Source: CAZKXX01 sp964556705 (GTDB taxonomy: Bacteria > Acidobacteriota > Terriglobia > UBA7540). Taken from it: a stretch of DNA of 34,199 bases. The stretch spans positions 1-34,199 of the forward strand of contig CAZKXX010000036.1 of the NCBI GenBank assembly GCA_964556705.1, given 5' to 3'. Of this stretch, positions 21,128-28,463 are shown in pieces (positions within the stretch are counted from its first letter, which is position 1; each line of letters begins with the position of its first letter). The notes under the pieces were generated by a model. The model saw nothing but the letters and a program-made list of their open reading frames with translations, made no database searches and had not been told where the DNA came from. Both the position numbers and the translations under genes were made by a program.

Positions 21128-21784
21128 CTAGTCGAAACGAATTTCTTTCACGCGGTGGAGAGGCAGAGTGAAGTCGAAGACTTCTTCGCTTGCGGGGTCG
21201 TAGTCCTCGGTCATGCCGAGCAAGCGCGCCTCGGCGGGCTGCGTGGTCGGCATGAGAAAGCGGGCTGCGCCCGTGCGGCCGTCACGCAACGTGATCAGCA
21301 TTGAGTCGCCGGAGAGGAGGATGCGGCTGATTTTCGAGAAATCGAACTCGTCAAAGCTGCCGCTCTCCAGAGCCACGGGGAACGAAGTGCGCGCCGGCAC
21401 CGACTCGAGCAGCGAGCCGCGCCCGCCCGGAGGGTAGAAGTCCAGAAAGGCGACGTCGATGCGCGTTGTCTTGCCCTCCGCGTCCGTGACCGTGGCGCTG
21501 TGGCCGAATCGCCGCCACACGCCCACAATGCGCGTGCGGTCCTCAGCGTCCGTCCGCTCCAGCGTGTAAGGCAGGCTGCCCTTGCTGAGGCGAGCTTTGA
21601 CGACGCGCCGCTCCTTCAACTCGAAATGTTTGTAGATGATGACGCTGGAATCCTCGCGGATGACGATGGCGTCGCGATGCACGACCACCCGCCGCCCCTG
21701 GGCGTTCGTCTGATAGATCGTATCCGCCCCGAGCCCCAGAGGCAGCAACAGCAAGAAGCCCAGAGCTCCCGCCGCGAATCGCAA
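21128..21784 (-). CDS. Secreted protein of unknown function, 218 aa
   Basis: Starts with a signal peptide, MRFAAGALGFLLLLPLGLGA, followed by ADTIYQTNAQGRRVVVHRDA and a beta-rich acidic protein that ends FDFTLPLHRVKEIRFD. I chose TTG 21784 because GGAGG lies 6 nt upstream and the signal peptide begins there. A GTG at 21868 overlapping the TPR stop would place a strong hairpin inside the coding region. Domains are not recognised; the repeated pattern FSKISRILLSGDSMLITLRDG followed by PLHRVKEIRF resembles small beta-barrel sensor-like repeats. It is just downstream of the TPR protein gene, so read-through past its terminator could co-express them. Confidence 0.65.
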   Translation of the reverse strand: MRFAAGALGFLLLLPLGLGADTIYQTNAQGRRVVVHRDAIVIREDSSVIIYKHFELKERRVVKARLSKGSLPYTLERTDAEDRTRIVGVWRRFGHSATVTDAEGKTTRIDVAFLDFYPPGGRGSLLESVPARTSFPVALESGSFDEFDFSKISRILLSGDSMLITLRDGRTGAARFLMPTTQPAEARLLGMTEDYDPASEEVFDFTLPLHRVKEIRFD

Positions 21785-21800
21785 TGGAATCCTCCCCACG

Positions 21801-21840
21801 AACAAAGAGCCTCGCCAGGGTTTCGATTCTGGCGAGGCTC
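21801..21840 (-). terminator. Intrinsic terminator after the TPR gene
   Basis: Minus strand GAGCCTCGCCAG, 10-nt loop, CTGGCGAGGCTC, then TTTGTT: a 12-bp perfect stem with a short T-rich tail 25 nt after the TPR stop. It supports a separate start for the downstream secreted gene. Confidence 0.7.
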
Positions 21841-21864
21841 CGAACGATGCACACGAGCCGGGGA

Positions 21865-22941
21865 TCACCCTCGTTTCTTCTTTTTCTCGCGTTTGTAGCG
21901 GGTTTCCACGCCCGCCTCGATCGTCTGAAGAAGCTGCTGAGCCGTCGTGGCGTTCCGCCCGTCCGGGGCGAGCTCGAGGTACTTCTCGAGCGCCTCGGCG
22001 GTGCCGGGAGCCGGAACGATCGATCCGTCATCGGCCAGCGTCGCCTTGCCCATCAGCGCCTGGCCGAGCCAGAAGTAGGCGTCGGCAAAACCGGGATCGA
22101 TTTCCGTGGCCTTCTTGAAAGCTTCGGACGACTCATCCATCTTTCCGGTGTTGTACATTACTGCGCCGTAGTTGAAGTAATACCGCGAAGCCTCGGAGGG
22201 ATTGATCTCCGCCGCTTTCTGGAACTGCGCCGCCGCTTCCTGGACCTTGCCCATCTCGGCGTACACGTTTCCCAGGTTGTTGTAATAGCTCGCCTGGCTG
22301 GGACTCGCCTCAATCGCCTTGTGGTAGTAGGCGACGGCTTTGTCGTACTGGCGCGCCTTGTGATAGGAGTCCGCCATCCTCTCGAGGACCACGGGAACGT
22401 TCTTTTCCTTGGCGAGGGGCAGCGCTCTTTCGAACACCGCGGCGGCATCCGCGTACTGCTTCTGCGCGTAGAGCGCCTGGCCCTGCTCGAAGAGTTCTTT
22501 GAGACCCGTGAACTCCTTGGTTTCCTTGGCCTGCTGTTCCATCTTCCGTTTCAGCTCGGGATCTTCTTCGATGGCCTTTTTCTGGGCCTCGGCCGCGAAT
22601 TCCTTCTCCTTGGCGAGGTCGAAATCGAGGGTCGTCGGGTCGCCCAAGCCAATGCGGGTGTTGAGAAACACCAGCGCCTGCCCGGCCGGGTTCTGGAGCG
22701 TTACTTTGTAATTTCCGATCGGCAGGCCGATGTAAATGTATTCGCCCTTCTTGTTCGTCTTGACCCGATAAGTCCCTCGAATGTCCTGCCGCTCGATGAG
22801 GATCTGATAACCCGCCAGAGGATTGCCGTTTTCGTCGCGCGCCTTGCCGGTCAACCCGCCGGTCTGCGCCATCAACGGCGCCGCTTCGATCAGTAATGCA
22901 AGCACAAGGGCAGGACCCACCCACCTTCTCAGGAAAGACAT
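21865..22941 (-). CDS. Secreted TPR protein with carboxypeptidase-regulatory-like domain
   Basis: 358 residues. Signal peptide VGPALVLALLIEAAPLMAQ. A transthyretin-like carboxypeptidase regulatory domain occupies about residues 27-90 (LTGKARDENGNPLAGYQILI, then YIYIGLPIGNYKVTL). A charged helical linker (AKEKEFAAEAQKKAIEEDPE) leads into five or more TPR units covering about 145-345, e.g. AVAYYHKAIEASPSQASYYN and AAQFQKAAEINPSEASRYYF. Probable periplasmic protein-interaction scaffold. AGGAGG lies 5 nt before ATG 22941, and a promoter is visible upstream. The Lys-rich end (REKKKKRG) is followed by the terminator. Confidence 0.85.
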   Translation of the reverse strand: MSFLRRWVGPALVLALLIEAAPLMAQTGGLTGKARDENGNPLAGYQILIERQDIRGTYRVKTNKKGEYIYIGLPIGNYKVTLQNPAGQALVFLNTRIGLGDPTTLDFDLAKEKEFAAEAQKKAIEEDPELKRKMEQQAKETKEFTGLKELFEQGQALYAQKQYADAAAVFERALPLAKEKNVPVVLERMADSYHKARQYDKAVAYYHKAIEASPSQASYYNNLGNVYAEMGKVQEAAAQFQKAAEINPSEASRYYFNYGAVMYNTGKMDESSEAFKKATEIDPGFADAYFWLGQALMGKATLADDGSIVPAPGTAEALEKYLELAPDGRNATTAQQLLQTIEAGVETRYKREKKKKRG

Positions 22942-22973
22942 AAATTCCTCCTCGCGAAACGCTCGGTCAGCCT

Positions 22974-23003
22974 ATTCTAGACGCAATCCGCGCGCCGACT
23001 CAA
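22974..23003 (-). promoter_or_regulatory. Candidate promoter of the TPR gene
   Basis: Minus strand TTGAGT (22998-23003), 18-nt spacer, TAGAAT (22974-22979); 4 and 5 of 6 consensus matches, about 30 nt before the ATG. Confidence 0.55.
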
Positions 23004-23074
23004 CCTAAGATTTTGATGCTCTTGTCGCCCGGCCTGCTGCCCGCCCGCGCTGCCGGGCGCACTCTGACAACCGG

Positions 23075-23776
23075 TCACCTGCGGGGCGTTGCGCGCCGGG
23101 TGTAGCTGGGCCGGACCACGTAAGGCAGCGGGTCTTCCACTCCCGCCTCCTCAAAAGCGCGCAAGCGAAGAGCGCAACTGTCGCAGACGCCGCAGGCGAC
23201 ATCTTCGGCCTGGTAGCAGGACCAGGTCAAATGAAAGGGGGCGTTGAGTTCCCGGCCGCGTCGGATGATTTCGCTCTTGCGCAGGTGTATCACCGGCGTG
23301 ACGATTTCGAGCATCGTCTCGGGTTTCGTTCCCGCGGCAATCACTCGATTGAACGCCTCGTAGTACTCCGGTCGGCAGTCCGGGTAGCCCGAACTGTCTT
23401 CGGCGACCGCGCCGATGAAAATCTTCCGCGCGCCGAGAATTTCGCCCCAGGAAACGGCAATCGAAAGGAAATGCGCGTTGCGAAAGGGGACGTAGCTCGA
23501 AGGGATGTTCGTTCGCTCGAGGTCCGCTTTCTCAACGGCGATGCGCGAGTCGGTGAGGCTGGAGCCGCCGATTTCGCGAAAATGGTCGAGCCGGCAGACC
23601 AGGCGGCGCTCGGCGCGGAAGAAATCGGCCAGGGCGTGGAACGCCTGGAGTTCGCGCCGCTCGGTGCGCTGGCCATAGGCGACGTGCAGCATCGCCAGAC
23701 GGTATTCCCGGGCCGCGATGGCCGCGGTCACGCAACTGTCCATACCGCCGCTCGAGAGGACGACGGCGAGGGGCAT
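23075..23776 (-). CDS. queC: 7-cyano-7-deazaguanine synthase
   Basis: 233 residues. QueC converts 7-carboxy-7-deazaguanine to preQ0 with ATP and ammonia. The ATP pyrophosphatase loop LSSGGMDSCVTA is at residues 7-18; VPFRNAHFLSIAVSWGEILG is conserved, and the C-terminal zinc site CYQAEDVACGVCDSCALR has four Cys. Length fits the family when starting at ATG 23776 (MPLAVVLSSGG); upstream in-frame codons to 23884 would translate a 7-bp repeat array and are rejected. GGAG directly precedes the ATG. QueE lies about 100 bp upstream on the same strand, so the two likely share a transcript. Confidence 0.93.
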   Translation of the reverse strand: MPLAVVLSSGGMDSCVTAAIAAREYRLAMLHVAYGQRTERRELQAFHALADFFRAERRLVCRLDHFREIGGSSLTDSRIAVEKADLERTNIPSSYVPFRNAHFLSIAVSWGEILGARKIFIGAVAEDSSGYPDCRPEYYEAFNRVIAAGTKPETMLEIVTPVIHLRKSEIIRRGRELNAPFHLTWSCYQAEDVACGVCDSCALRLRAFEEAGVEDPLPYVVRPSYTRRATPRR

Positions 23777-23777
23777 C

Positions 23778-23819
23778 TCCGTGGTCCGAAGTCTAGGTTC
23801 CGTGGTCCCAGAAGTCGAA
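23778..23819. repeat. 7-bp array just upstream of queC
   Basis: Units TCCGTGG, TCCGAAG, TCTAGGT, TCCGTGG, TCCCAGA, AGTCGAA run to within one or two bases of the queC ATG. CCGTGGTCC recurs after 21 bp. The array lies in the queE-queC gap and supplies the sequence where a ribosome site would be expected. Confidence 0.65.
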
Positions 23820-23873
23820 CTCATTGGCATTGCGTCCCACGGGGAGCCCGCAGTCTGAAAACCGCAGAAGTCC

Positions 23874-24512
23874 TCACACCCCACGCGCGTCCGGCTCCCA
23901 GATGAATTTGTGGAGCTGAAGCCCCAGCCGAACTTCCAGCCCGTCGCGAAGGATCCACTCGGCCAGTTGTCGCGGCGGAAGGCGGCCGAAGACGGGCGAG
24001 AAGATGACTTCGCCGACGCGCCCGGCGAGCTCGTGCCGCGCCATGAAATCGCGCGCGTAGTCGTAATCGCGTTCGTCCAGAATGACGAACTTGAGCTGGT
24101 CCTTCGGTTCCAGCGCCTCGAGGTTCTGGAAGCAGAACGTCCCGCTTTCTCCGCTCCCCGGGCACTTCACGTCCACGATTTTTAAGACAGGTCCGGGCAG
24201 CGCTCCGATGAACCGCTCGCCGCTGGTTTCGACGAGGACGCGATAACCCTCCTCAAGCAGCCGCGCGCTGAGCGGGACCACTTCTTCCTGAAGCAACGGC
24301 TCGCCGCCCGTGAATTCCACCCTTCGCCCGCCCAGCGTCCGGACGCGCTCGAAGACCTCCTCCGGTGACATTTTCGTTCCGCCGTAAAACGCGTACGCCG
24401 TGTCGCACCAGTGGCATCGGAGGTTGCATCCTGTCAGGCGAACAAAGACGCATGGAAGTCCGGCATCGACGCCCTCTCCCTGAATGGACTTGAAGATTTC
24501 CGTGATGACCAT
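23874..24512 (-). CDS. queE: 7-carboxy-7-deazaguanine synthase (radical SAM)
   Basis: 212 residues. QueE rearranges carboxytetrahydropterin to 7-carboxy-7-deazaguanine. The radical-SAM cluster is seen as GCNLRCHWCDTAYAF (CxxxCxxC) near residue 29, after the characteristic ITEIFKSIQGEG start. RRVEFTGGEPLLQE is the SAM-contacting GGEP segment, and VLKIVDVKCPGSGES is the conserved later block. ATG 24512 is chosen as the family starts there; a GTG at 24539 is possible but adds an unrelated leader. A weak GGAAG is 8 nt upstream. Same strand as queC and queD, although a small gene on the other strand separates it from queD. Confidence 0.93.
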   Translation of the reverse strand: MVITEIFKSIQGEGVDAGLPCVFVRLTGCNLRCHWCDTAYAFYGGTKMSPEEVFERVRTLGGRRVEFTGGEPLLQEEVVPLSARLLEEGYRVLVETSGERFIGALPGPVLKIVDVKCPGSGESGTFCFQNLEALEPKDQLKFVILDERDYDYARDFMARHELAGRVGEVIFSPVFGRLPPRQLAEWILRDGLEVRLGLQLHKFIWEPDARGV

Positions 24513-24781
24513 GACAGCGGCTTCCGGTATTCCCCCCACGCCATTCTACCTGAGTCCACTGGGGAGCGCCTGCGGCTTCCGCCACGTCCGGGGTGTACCG
24601 TTTGGCTACACTGCTGGCAGAATTTGGCCACCTCCGGTGACAACCGGGCAGGGCACTTTCGTACCAGCCTGTCAGGCCGATTGCCGAATCAAGGACTTAC
24701 AAGCAGAGAAAATACTGCCGCTGAGCAGCACTCCTGGTAACCGGCGTGCATCAAATACGGCAGGAAGGCGAGGAGCCGGCC

Positions 24782-25027
24782 ATGTTGGAGAAGGACAAGC
24801 TGGACCGCATTCGCGAAGAACACGAGGCCTTTGAGCACTGGCGTCACTTCTCTCGCCACGTGGTTGCCGAACTTCTCGAGGCCTGCTCGGTTTGCGGCAC
24901 CGTCCGCGAGCGCGACCGGTTGACCCGCTGCCGCTGGTGTGAGGACGTCTATGTCTGCAAAGACGGCCTCTGCCGCCAGCAGCACCAGGCGGATATTCAT
25001 CCGGCCGTCGCTTTCTGGACCTGGTGA
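24782..25027 (+). CDS. Cys/His-rich small protein, 81 aa
   Basis: Helical N-terminus (KDKLDRIREEHEAFEHWRHF) and a C-terminal Cys/His cluster: ACSVCGTVRERDRLTRCRWC, then VYVCKDGLCRQQH. The six Cys plus His match a two-zinc finger of treble-clef or B-box-like spacing, with a WCEDVYVC loop reminiscent of zinc fingers that bind peptides. GAGGAG lies 6 nt before ATG 24782. It is embedded on the opposite strand between queE and queD. No function recognised. The preceding 24513-24781 stretch contains no other gene. Confidence 0.6.
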   Translation: MLEKDKLDRIREEHEAFEHWRHFSRHVVAELLEACSVCGTVRERDRLTRCRWCEDVYVCKDGLCRQQHQADIHPAVAFWTW

Positions 25028-25039
25028 GGGAAAGTCGCC

Positions 25040-25429
25040 TCAGGCTGCCGGGGAATCCCCGGCCGGACGGTAGGTGGCCGAAGTCGCATCCGTCTCCCAA
25101 ACGGTGACGGCCTGAACGCGCAGGCCGTTGGCGCGCACCTGGGAATTCAATTCCTCACACAAATACCTGGCCAGATTTTCCGCTGAAGGGTTCAGCCGGT
25201 CGAAAGGCGGAATGTCATTCATGAAGCGGTGGTCGAGGCGCTCGACGATCGTGCGAATGGCGCCGCGCAGGTCCACGAAATCCATCAGCAGCCCGATCGA
25301 GTTCAACTGCTCGCCGCAGACCGTGACGCGCACCTTGTAGTTGTGCCCGTGCAGGTTCTCGCACTTGCCCTTGTAACCGCGCAACGCGTGGCCGGCGGCG
25401 AAGGAATAATCCACGGAAACTTCAAACAT
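25040..25429 (-). CDS. queD: 6-carboxy-tetrahydropterin synthase
   Basis: 129 residues. QueD makes 6-carboxytetrahydropterin from dihydroneopterin triphosphate, the substrate of QueE. Signature parts are YSFAAGHALRGYKGKCENLHGHNY with the zinc His residues and catalytic Cys, DFVDLRGAIRTIVERLDHRF, and NPSAENLARYLCEEL. ATG 25429 starts the family sequence; the Shine-Dalgarno-like AAGGA 7 nt upstream belongs to the last unit of a 7-bp repeat array. It completes the queD-queE-queC route to preQ0; queF and tgt are not in the window. Confidence 0.95.
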   Translation of the reverse strand: MFEVSVDYSFAAGHALRGYKGKCENLHGHNYKVRVTVCGEQLNSIGLLMDFVDLRGAIRTIVERLDHRFMNDIPPFDRLNPSAENLARYLCEELNSQVRANGLRVQAVTVWETDATSATYRPAGDSPAA

Positions 25430-25434
25430 GGTGC

Positions 25435-25535
25435 GTCCTTAGTCCCTGGTCCTTAGTCCCTGTCCGATACTGGACTGCGTGCCGCTGGCTCCGCGCTGCC
25501 CCGCGAGGGACGAAGGACAAAGGACCACGGACGGC
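25435..25535. repeat. Two 7-bp arrays between DinG and queD
   Basis: Array 1 (25435-25462): GTCCTTA, GTCCCTG, GTCCTTA, GTCCCTG, an exact 14-bp duplication. Array 2 (25508-25535): GGACGAA, GGACAAA, GGACCAC, GGACGGC. The unit of array 2 is roughly the reverse complement of that of array 1 (GTCC/GGAC), so the pair can be seen as inverted arrays about 45 bp apart. Read on the minus strand, array 1 ends in TAAGGAC, placing AAGGA before the queD ATG. Confidence 0.8.
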
Positions 25536-25538
25536 TCT

Positions 25539-27500
25539 TCAGCATTCTCGCATGAACGCCCGCACATCTTCCAGCTTGCTGGTTTTGCGATAGCCGGGCA
25601 GACTCTCGAAAAACGTCCGGCCGTAAGCTTTTTTGACCAGGCGGTTGTCGAGAATGGCGAGTACGCCGCGGTCGCTCTCGCTGCGGATCAGCCGGCCAAA
25701 ACCCTGCTTGAGCGAAATCACCGCCTGCGGCACCTGGTAGTCGGTAAACGCGTTGCCGCCGTCCTCGTTGATGGTGCGGATGCGCGCCGCAACGACGGGG
25801 TCGGTGGGCACGGCAAACGGCAGCCGGTCAATGATGACCGCGCTCAACTGCTGGCCCTGCACGTCCACGCCCTGCCAGAAGGAACTGGTGGCGAACAGCA
25901 CGGCGTGGGGCGTGCGGCGGAAACGGTCGAGGAGCGCGGTGCGCGGCGCCGTGCCCTGCACGAGCAGGGGATAGCGGAGGCGCGGGCGCACGCGTTCGTA
26001 CACGTCGCGCATCTGCTGGTAGCTGGTGAAGAGCACGAAGGCGCGGCCGCGCGTCGCCTTCAGAATCTGGGTCACTTCTTCCGCCGCCATCCGCGCGAAG
26101 TCGGGCTCGCGCGGGTCGGGAAGATGAGACGGCGTGTAAAGGAGCGCCTGCTGGCTGAAATCGAAGTGTGAATCGAAGATGCGCTCTTTGGTGTTTTCCA
26201 GCCCCAGCCGGCTCTTGAGAAAATCGAAACGGCCGCTCACCGCCAGCGTGGCGGAGGTGAGAATGACCGTCTCGACTTTTTCAAAGAGCCGCTCGCGCAG
26301 GATGGTTGAGACGTCAATCGGCGAGGCTTCCAGAAAAACGCCGCGCCCGCGCCGCTCCCACCAGTACACGTAATTCTTTTCGCGGCCCTCCAGCACGAAC
26401 TCGAACGCCTGGCGCAGTTCGTTCGACCGCCGCTGAAGGTTGTTGATTTCCTCCGGCCGTTCGCGCAGGCGCGCGAACTCGCTCTCCAGGCGCACGAAGC
26501 CGTTGAGCAGCGCCGAATAGGCCCCGCGGTGCGCGGCGAGAAACTCTTCGCGGTTGGCAAAGTTGTTTCGCCCCTCGCGCGCTGGAAACGTCTCAAAAAA
26601 CTGCTCGCCGCGCCGACGGAGTTCCGCGACCGCCGCAAGCACCTCGGCGCTCGGGAGGCCTTTCATCCGCAGCGTCGCTTCGGTGTCTCGCGCGAGTTCT
26701 TCCACGCGGTAGTTCGAGGCCTTAATCCCGAAGTACTGCGTCGCCACGTCCTCCATCTCGTGCGCTTCGTCGAAAACGATCGCCGCGTAATCGGGCAGCA
26801 GGCTCGAACACTCCATCTGCCGCAGCGCCAGGTCAGCGAAGAAGAGGTAGTGGTTGACGATAATCAGGTCGGATTCCGAAGCGCGCTGGTGCATCCAGGT
26901 GATGAAGCAGCGGTCGAACTGCTGGCACTTCTGGCCGGTGCACGCTTCGCCCCGCGCGTCAATGCGCGCCCAGAGTTCGCTCGAGTCCGGCAGGTCGGCA
27001 AGCTCGGCGCGATCGCCCGTCTCCGTCCTGGGCTCCCACTCGCGGATCTTCGCGTAGAGGTCCACTTCCTCCATGCCGTTCAGCACCGGCTGCTTCTCGA
27101 TGTCGTAGAGCTTCTGCCGGCAGAGGTAATTCTGCCGGCCCTTCATGAGCGTGGCGCGAAGGTCAGGAAAGAGTTTTTTCAGAAAGGGAATGTCTTTGAA
27201 GAAGACCTGTTCCTGAAGGTTTTTCGTCCCCGTCGAAATCAGCACTCGGCGCCCGCTGCGCAGGACCGGCACGAGATAGGCGAGCGTCTTCCCCGTCCCC
27301 GTGCCCGCTTCGACAATCAGGTGGCGGCGGTTCTCGAGCGCCGCCTCGACTTCTTCCGCCATTTCAAGCTGCGCGCCTCGCCACTCGTAGTGCGGATGAT
27401 GCCGGGCAAGCCAGCCGTTCGGGCCGAAGATTCGCTCGAGCGGCACTTTCGCGCCCGTCTTTCGGCCCGCGTCCTTTGTTCGCAGCGCTGCGTCTTTCAC
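25539..27500 (-). CDS. DinG/XPD-type ATP-dependent DNA helicase
   Basis: 653 residues. Superfamily 2 helicase motifs in order: Walker A VEAGTGTGKTLAYLVP, a Cys group consistent with an iron-sulphur cluster (NYLCRQ, CTGQKCQQFDRC), IIVNHYLFFADLAL, the DEAH box IVFDEAHEMEDVA, TSATLAVSGRFDF, and the motif VI segment SLKQGFGRLIRSESDRG. This is the DinG/YoaA group, which unwinds DNA with 5' overhangs, D-loops and R-loops. GTG 27500 is the only start that keeps the N-terminal helicase part; its ribosome site is weak. The first about 18 residues are Lys/Arg-rich and may not be conserved. It lies upstream of queD and downstream of the siroheme gene. Confidence 0.9.
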   Translation of the reverse strand: MKDAALRTKDAGRKTGAKVPLERIFGPNGWLARHHPHYEWRGAQLEMAEEVEAALENRRHLIVEAGTGTGKTLAYLVPVLRSGRRVLISTGTKNLQEQVFFKDIPFLKKLFPDLRATLMKGRQNYLCRQKLYDIEKQPVLNGMEEVDLYAKIREWEPRTETGDRAELADLPDSSELWARIDARGEACTGQKCQQFDRCFITWMHQRASESDLIIVNHYLFFADLALRQMECSSLLPDYAAIVFDEAHEMEDVATQYFGIKASNYRVEELARDTEATLRMKGLPSAEVLAAVAELRRRGEQFFETFPAREGRNNFANREEFLAAHRGAYSALLNGFVRLESEFARLRERPEEINNLQRRSNELRQAFEFVLEGREKNYVYWWERRGRGVFLEASPIDVSTILRERLFEKVETVILTSATLAVSGRFDFLKSRLGLENTKERIFDSHFDFSQQALLYTPSHLPDPREPDFARMAAEEVTQILKATRGRAFVLFTSYQQMRDVYERVRPRLRYPLLVQGTAPRTALLDRFRRTPHAVLFATSSFWQGVDVQGQQLSAVIIDRLPFAVPTDPVVAARIRTINEDGGNAFTDYQVPQAVISLKQGFGRLIRSESDRGVLAILDNRLVKKAYGRTFFESLPGYRKTSKLEDVRAFMREC

Positions 27501-27510
27501 GAAAAAGCTC

Positions 27511-27628
27511 TCAGCCTTCAGCCGTCAGGCATGAGCGGTCTGCCTCGAAGTCCGACGGCTCCAGCTCCAACTTCTCGCTCAGAATTCCCGGCCGTTCATC
27601 ATTCCCCGTTCATCACGCATCGTTCATC
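27511..27628. repeat. Two 7-bp arrays between the siroheme gene and DinG
   Basis: Array 1 (27511-27538): TCAGCCT, TCAGCCG, TCAGGCA, TGAGCGG. Array 2 (27594-27628): GTTCATC, ATTCCCC, GTTCATC, ACGCATC, GTTCATC, so GTTCATC recurs every 14 bp three times. Both lie in the 132-bp gap before the helicase start. Confidence 0.75.
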
Positions 27629-27632
27629 GTTT

Positions 27633-28271
27633 CTACCGCGTCTCGATTCCGAACCTCTCGAAGACCCTCCGCGCGCCGGATTTTCTACGGCGGCGCCGCG
27701 GCCGGCCCGTCACGACGCTCGCCGCAAGCCGCCTGAAGAACCGGGCCCGGTCGTTCCGGGAAGGAATCGACCTTTGCGCGTGCTCGCGCGCGCGGCGAAG
27801 CGCGCTCAGCGCCCTGCGGGTGTCGCGCCCCAGCGAACTCTGAAGTTGCGCCTTCAGCAGCCGCGCCAGCGCCGGACTTGCGCCCGAGGTCGAAATCGCC
27901 ACGCGCACGTCGCCATGACCGAAGGTGGCGGGGACCAGAAAACCGGATTTTTCCGCGTCGTCCGCGAGGTTGATCGGCACGCCGGCCCGGCGCGCTTCGG
28001 CGGCAACCGCCCGCTGCGCGCCCGGATCGTTAGTCGCCGCAAACGCCAGCAGCGCGCCTCGCAGGTCGCCTCGCCGGTAACGGCGTTTCCGGACTTCGAT
28101 CCGTTTCCTTCGCGCCCACGCCGCCAGCCGCCGGGTCAGTTGCGGGCTCACCACCCGCACGCGGGCCCCCGCCGCGACCAGCGCCGCCGCTTTCCGCTCC
28201 GCCACTCGGCCTCCGCCCACCACCACGCAACGGCGGCCCTTCAGATTGAGGAAGGCGGCGTAAAGCTTCAT
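27633..28271 (-). CDS. Precorrin-2 dehydrogenase / sirohydrochlorin ferrochelatase-like (siroheme synthase N-terminal domain)
   Basis: 212 residues. The Rossmann start LKGRRCVVVGGGRVAERKAA, followed by ATNDPGAQRAVAAEARRAG and the INLADDAEKSGFLVPAT and VRVAISTSGASPALARLL blocks, matches the CysG N-terminal (Met8-like) domain. That domain oxidises precorrin-2 with NAD and inserts iron into sirohydrochlorin to give siroheme. The methyltransferase half of full CysG is absent, as in stand-alone family members. The C-terminal about 45 residues are extremely Arg-rich (GRPRRRRRKSGARR). Start ATG 28271 has no good ribosome site. Next to DinG. Confidence 0.85.
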   Translation of the reverse strand: MKLYAAFLNLKGRRCVVVGGGRVAERKAAALVAAGARVRVVSPQLTRRLAAWARRKRIEVRKRRYRRGDLRGALLAFAATNDPGAQRAVAAEARRAGVPINLADDAEKSGFLVPATFGHGDVRVAISTSGASPALARLLKAQLQSSLGRDTRRALSALRRAREHAQRSIPSRNDRARFFRRLAASVVTGRPRRRRRKSGARRVFERFGIETR

Positions 28272-28402
28272 CAGCTTGACACATCCTCGCGGGCGAGACT
28301 AAATTGAGTTCAGCGGTCAATTCGCGCGCAGTCTGAATGTGAAGGATACCACAGCCTGCGTTGCCCGGAATTGCGCCGCTGCGTGCGACGAAGCCGAAGA
28401 GG

Positions 28403-28458
28403 TTCTTCGAGTTTCGAATTTCCACTTTCCCGTTTCTCTTCTCAACCTTCGAGTTTCC
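28403..28458. repeat. 7-bp array directly before der
   Basis: Eight units: TTCTTCG, AGTTTCG, AATTTCC, ACTTTCC, CGTTTCT, CTTCTCA, ACCTTCG, AGTTTCC. The last ends 5 nt before the der ATG, filling the region where a ribosome site would be; no purine-rich site is visible on the der strand. Confidence 0.85.
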
Positions 28459-28463
28459 CGCGC

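Noticed and set aside
24513..24781. Possible preQ1 riboswitch before queE or the small gene
   Set aside because: No A-rich tail with the short pseudoknot-type stem of preQ1 riboswitches was seen; only ordinary short hairpins.
26529..28307. A 592-codon plus-strand frame opposite DinG and the siroheme gene
   Set aside because: It runs antisense through two recognised genes and through the repeat arrays between them; no domain or ribosome site.
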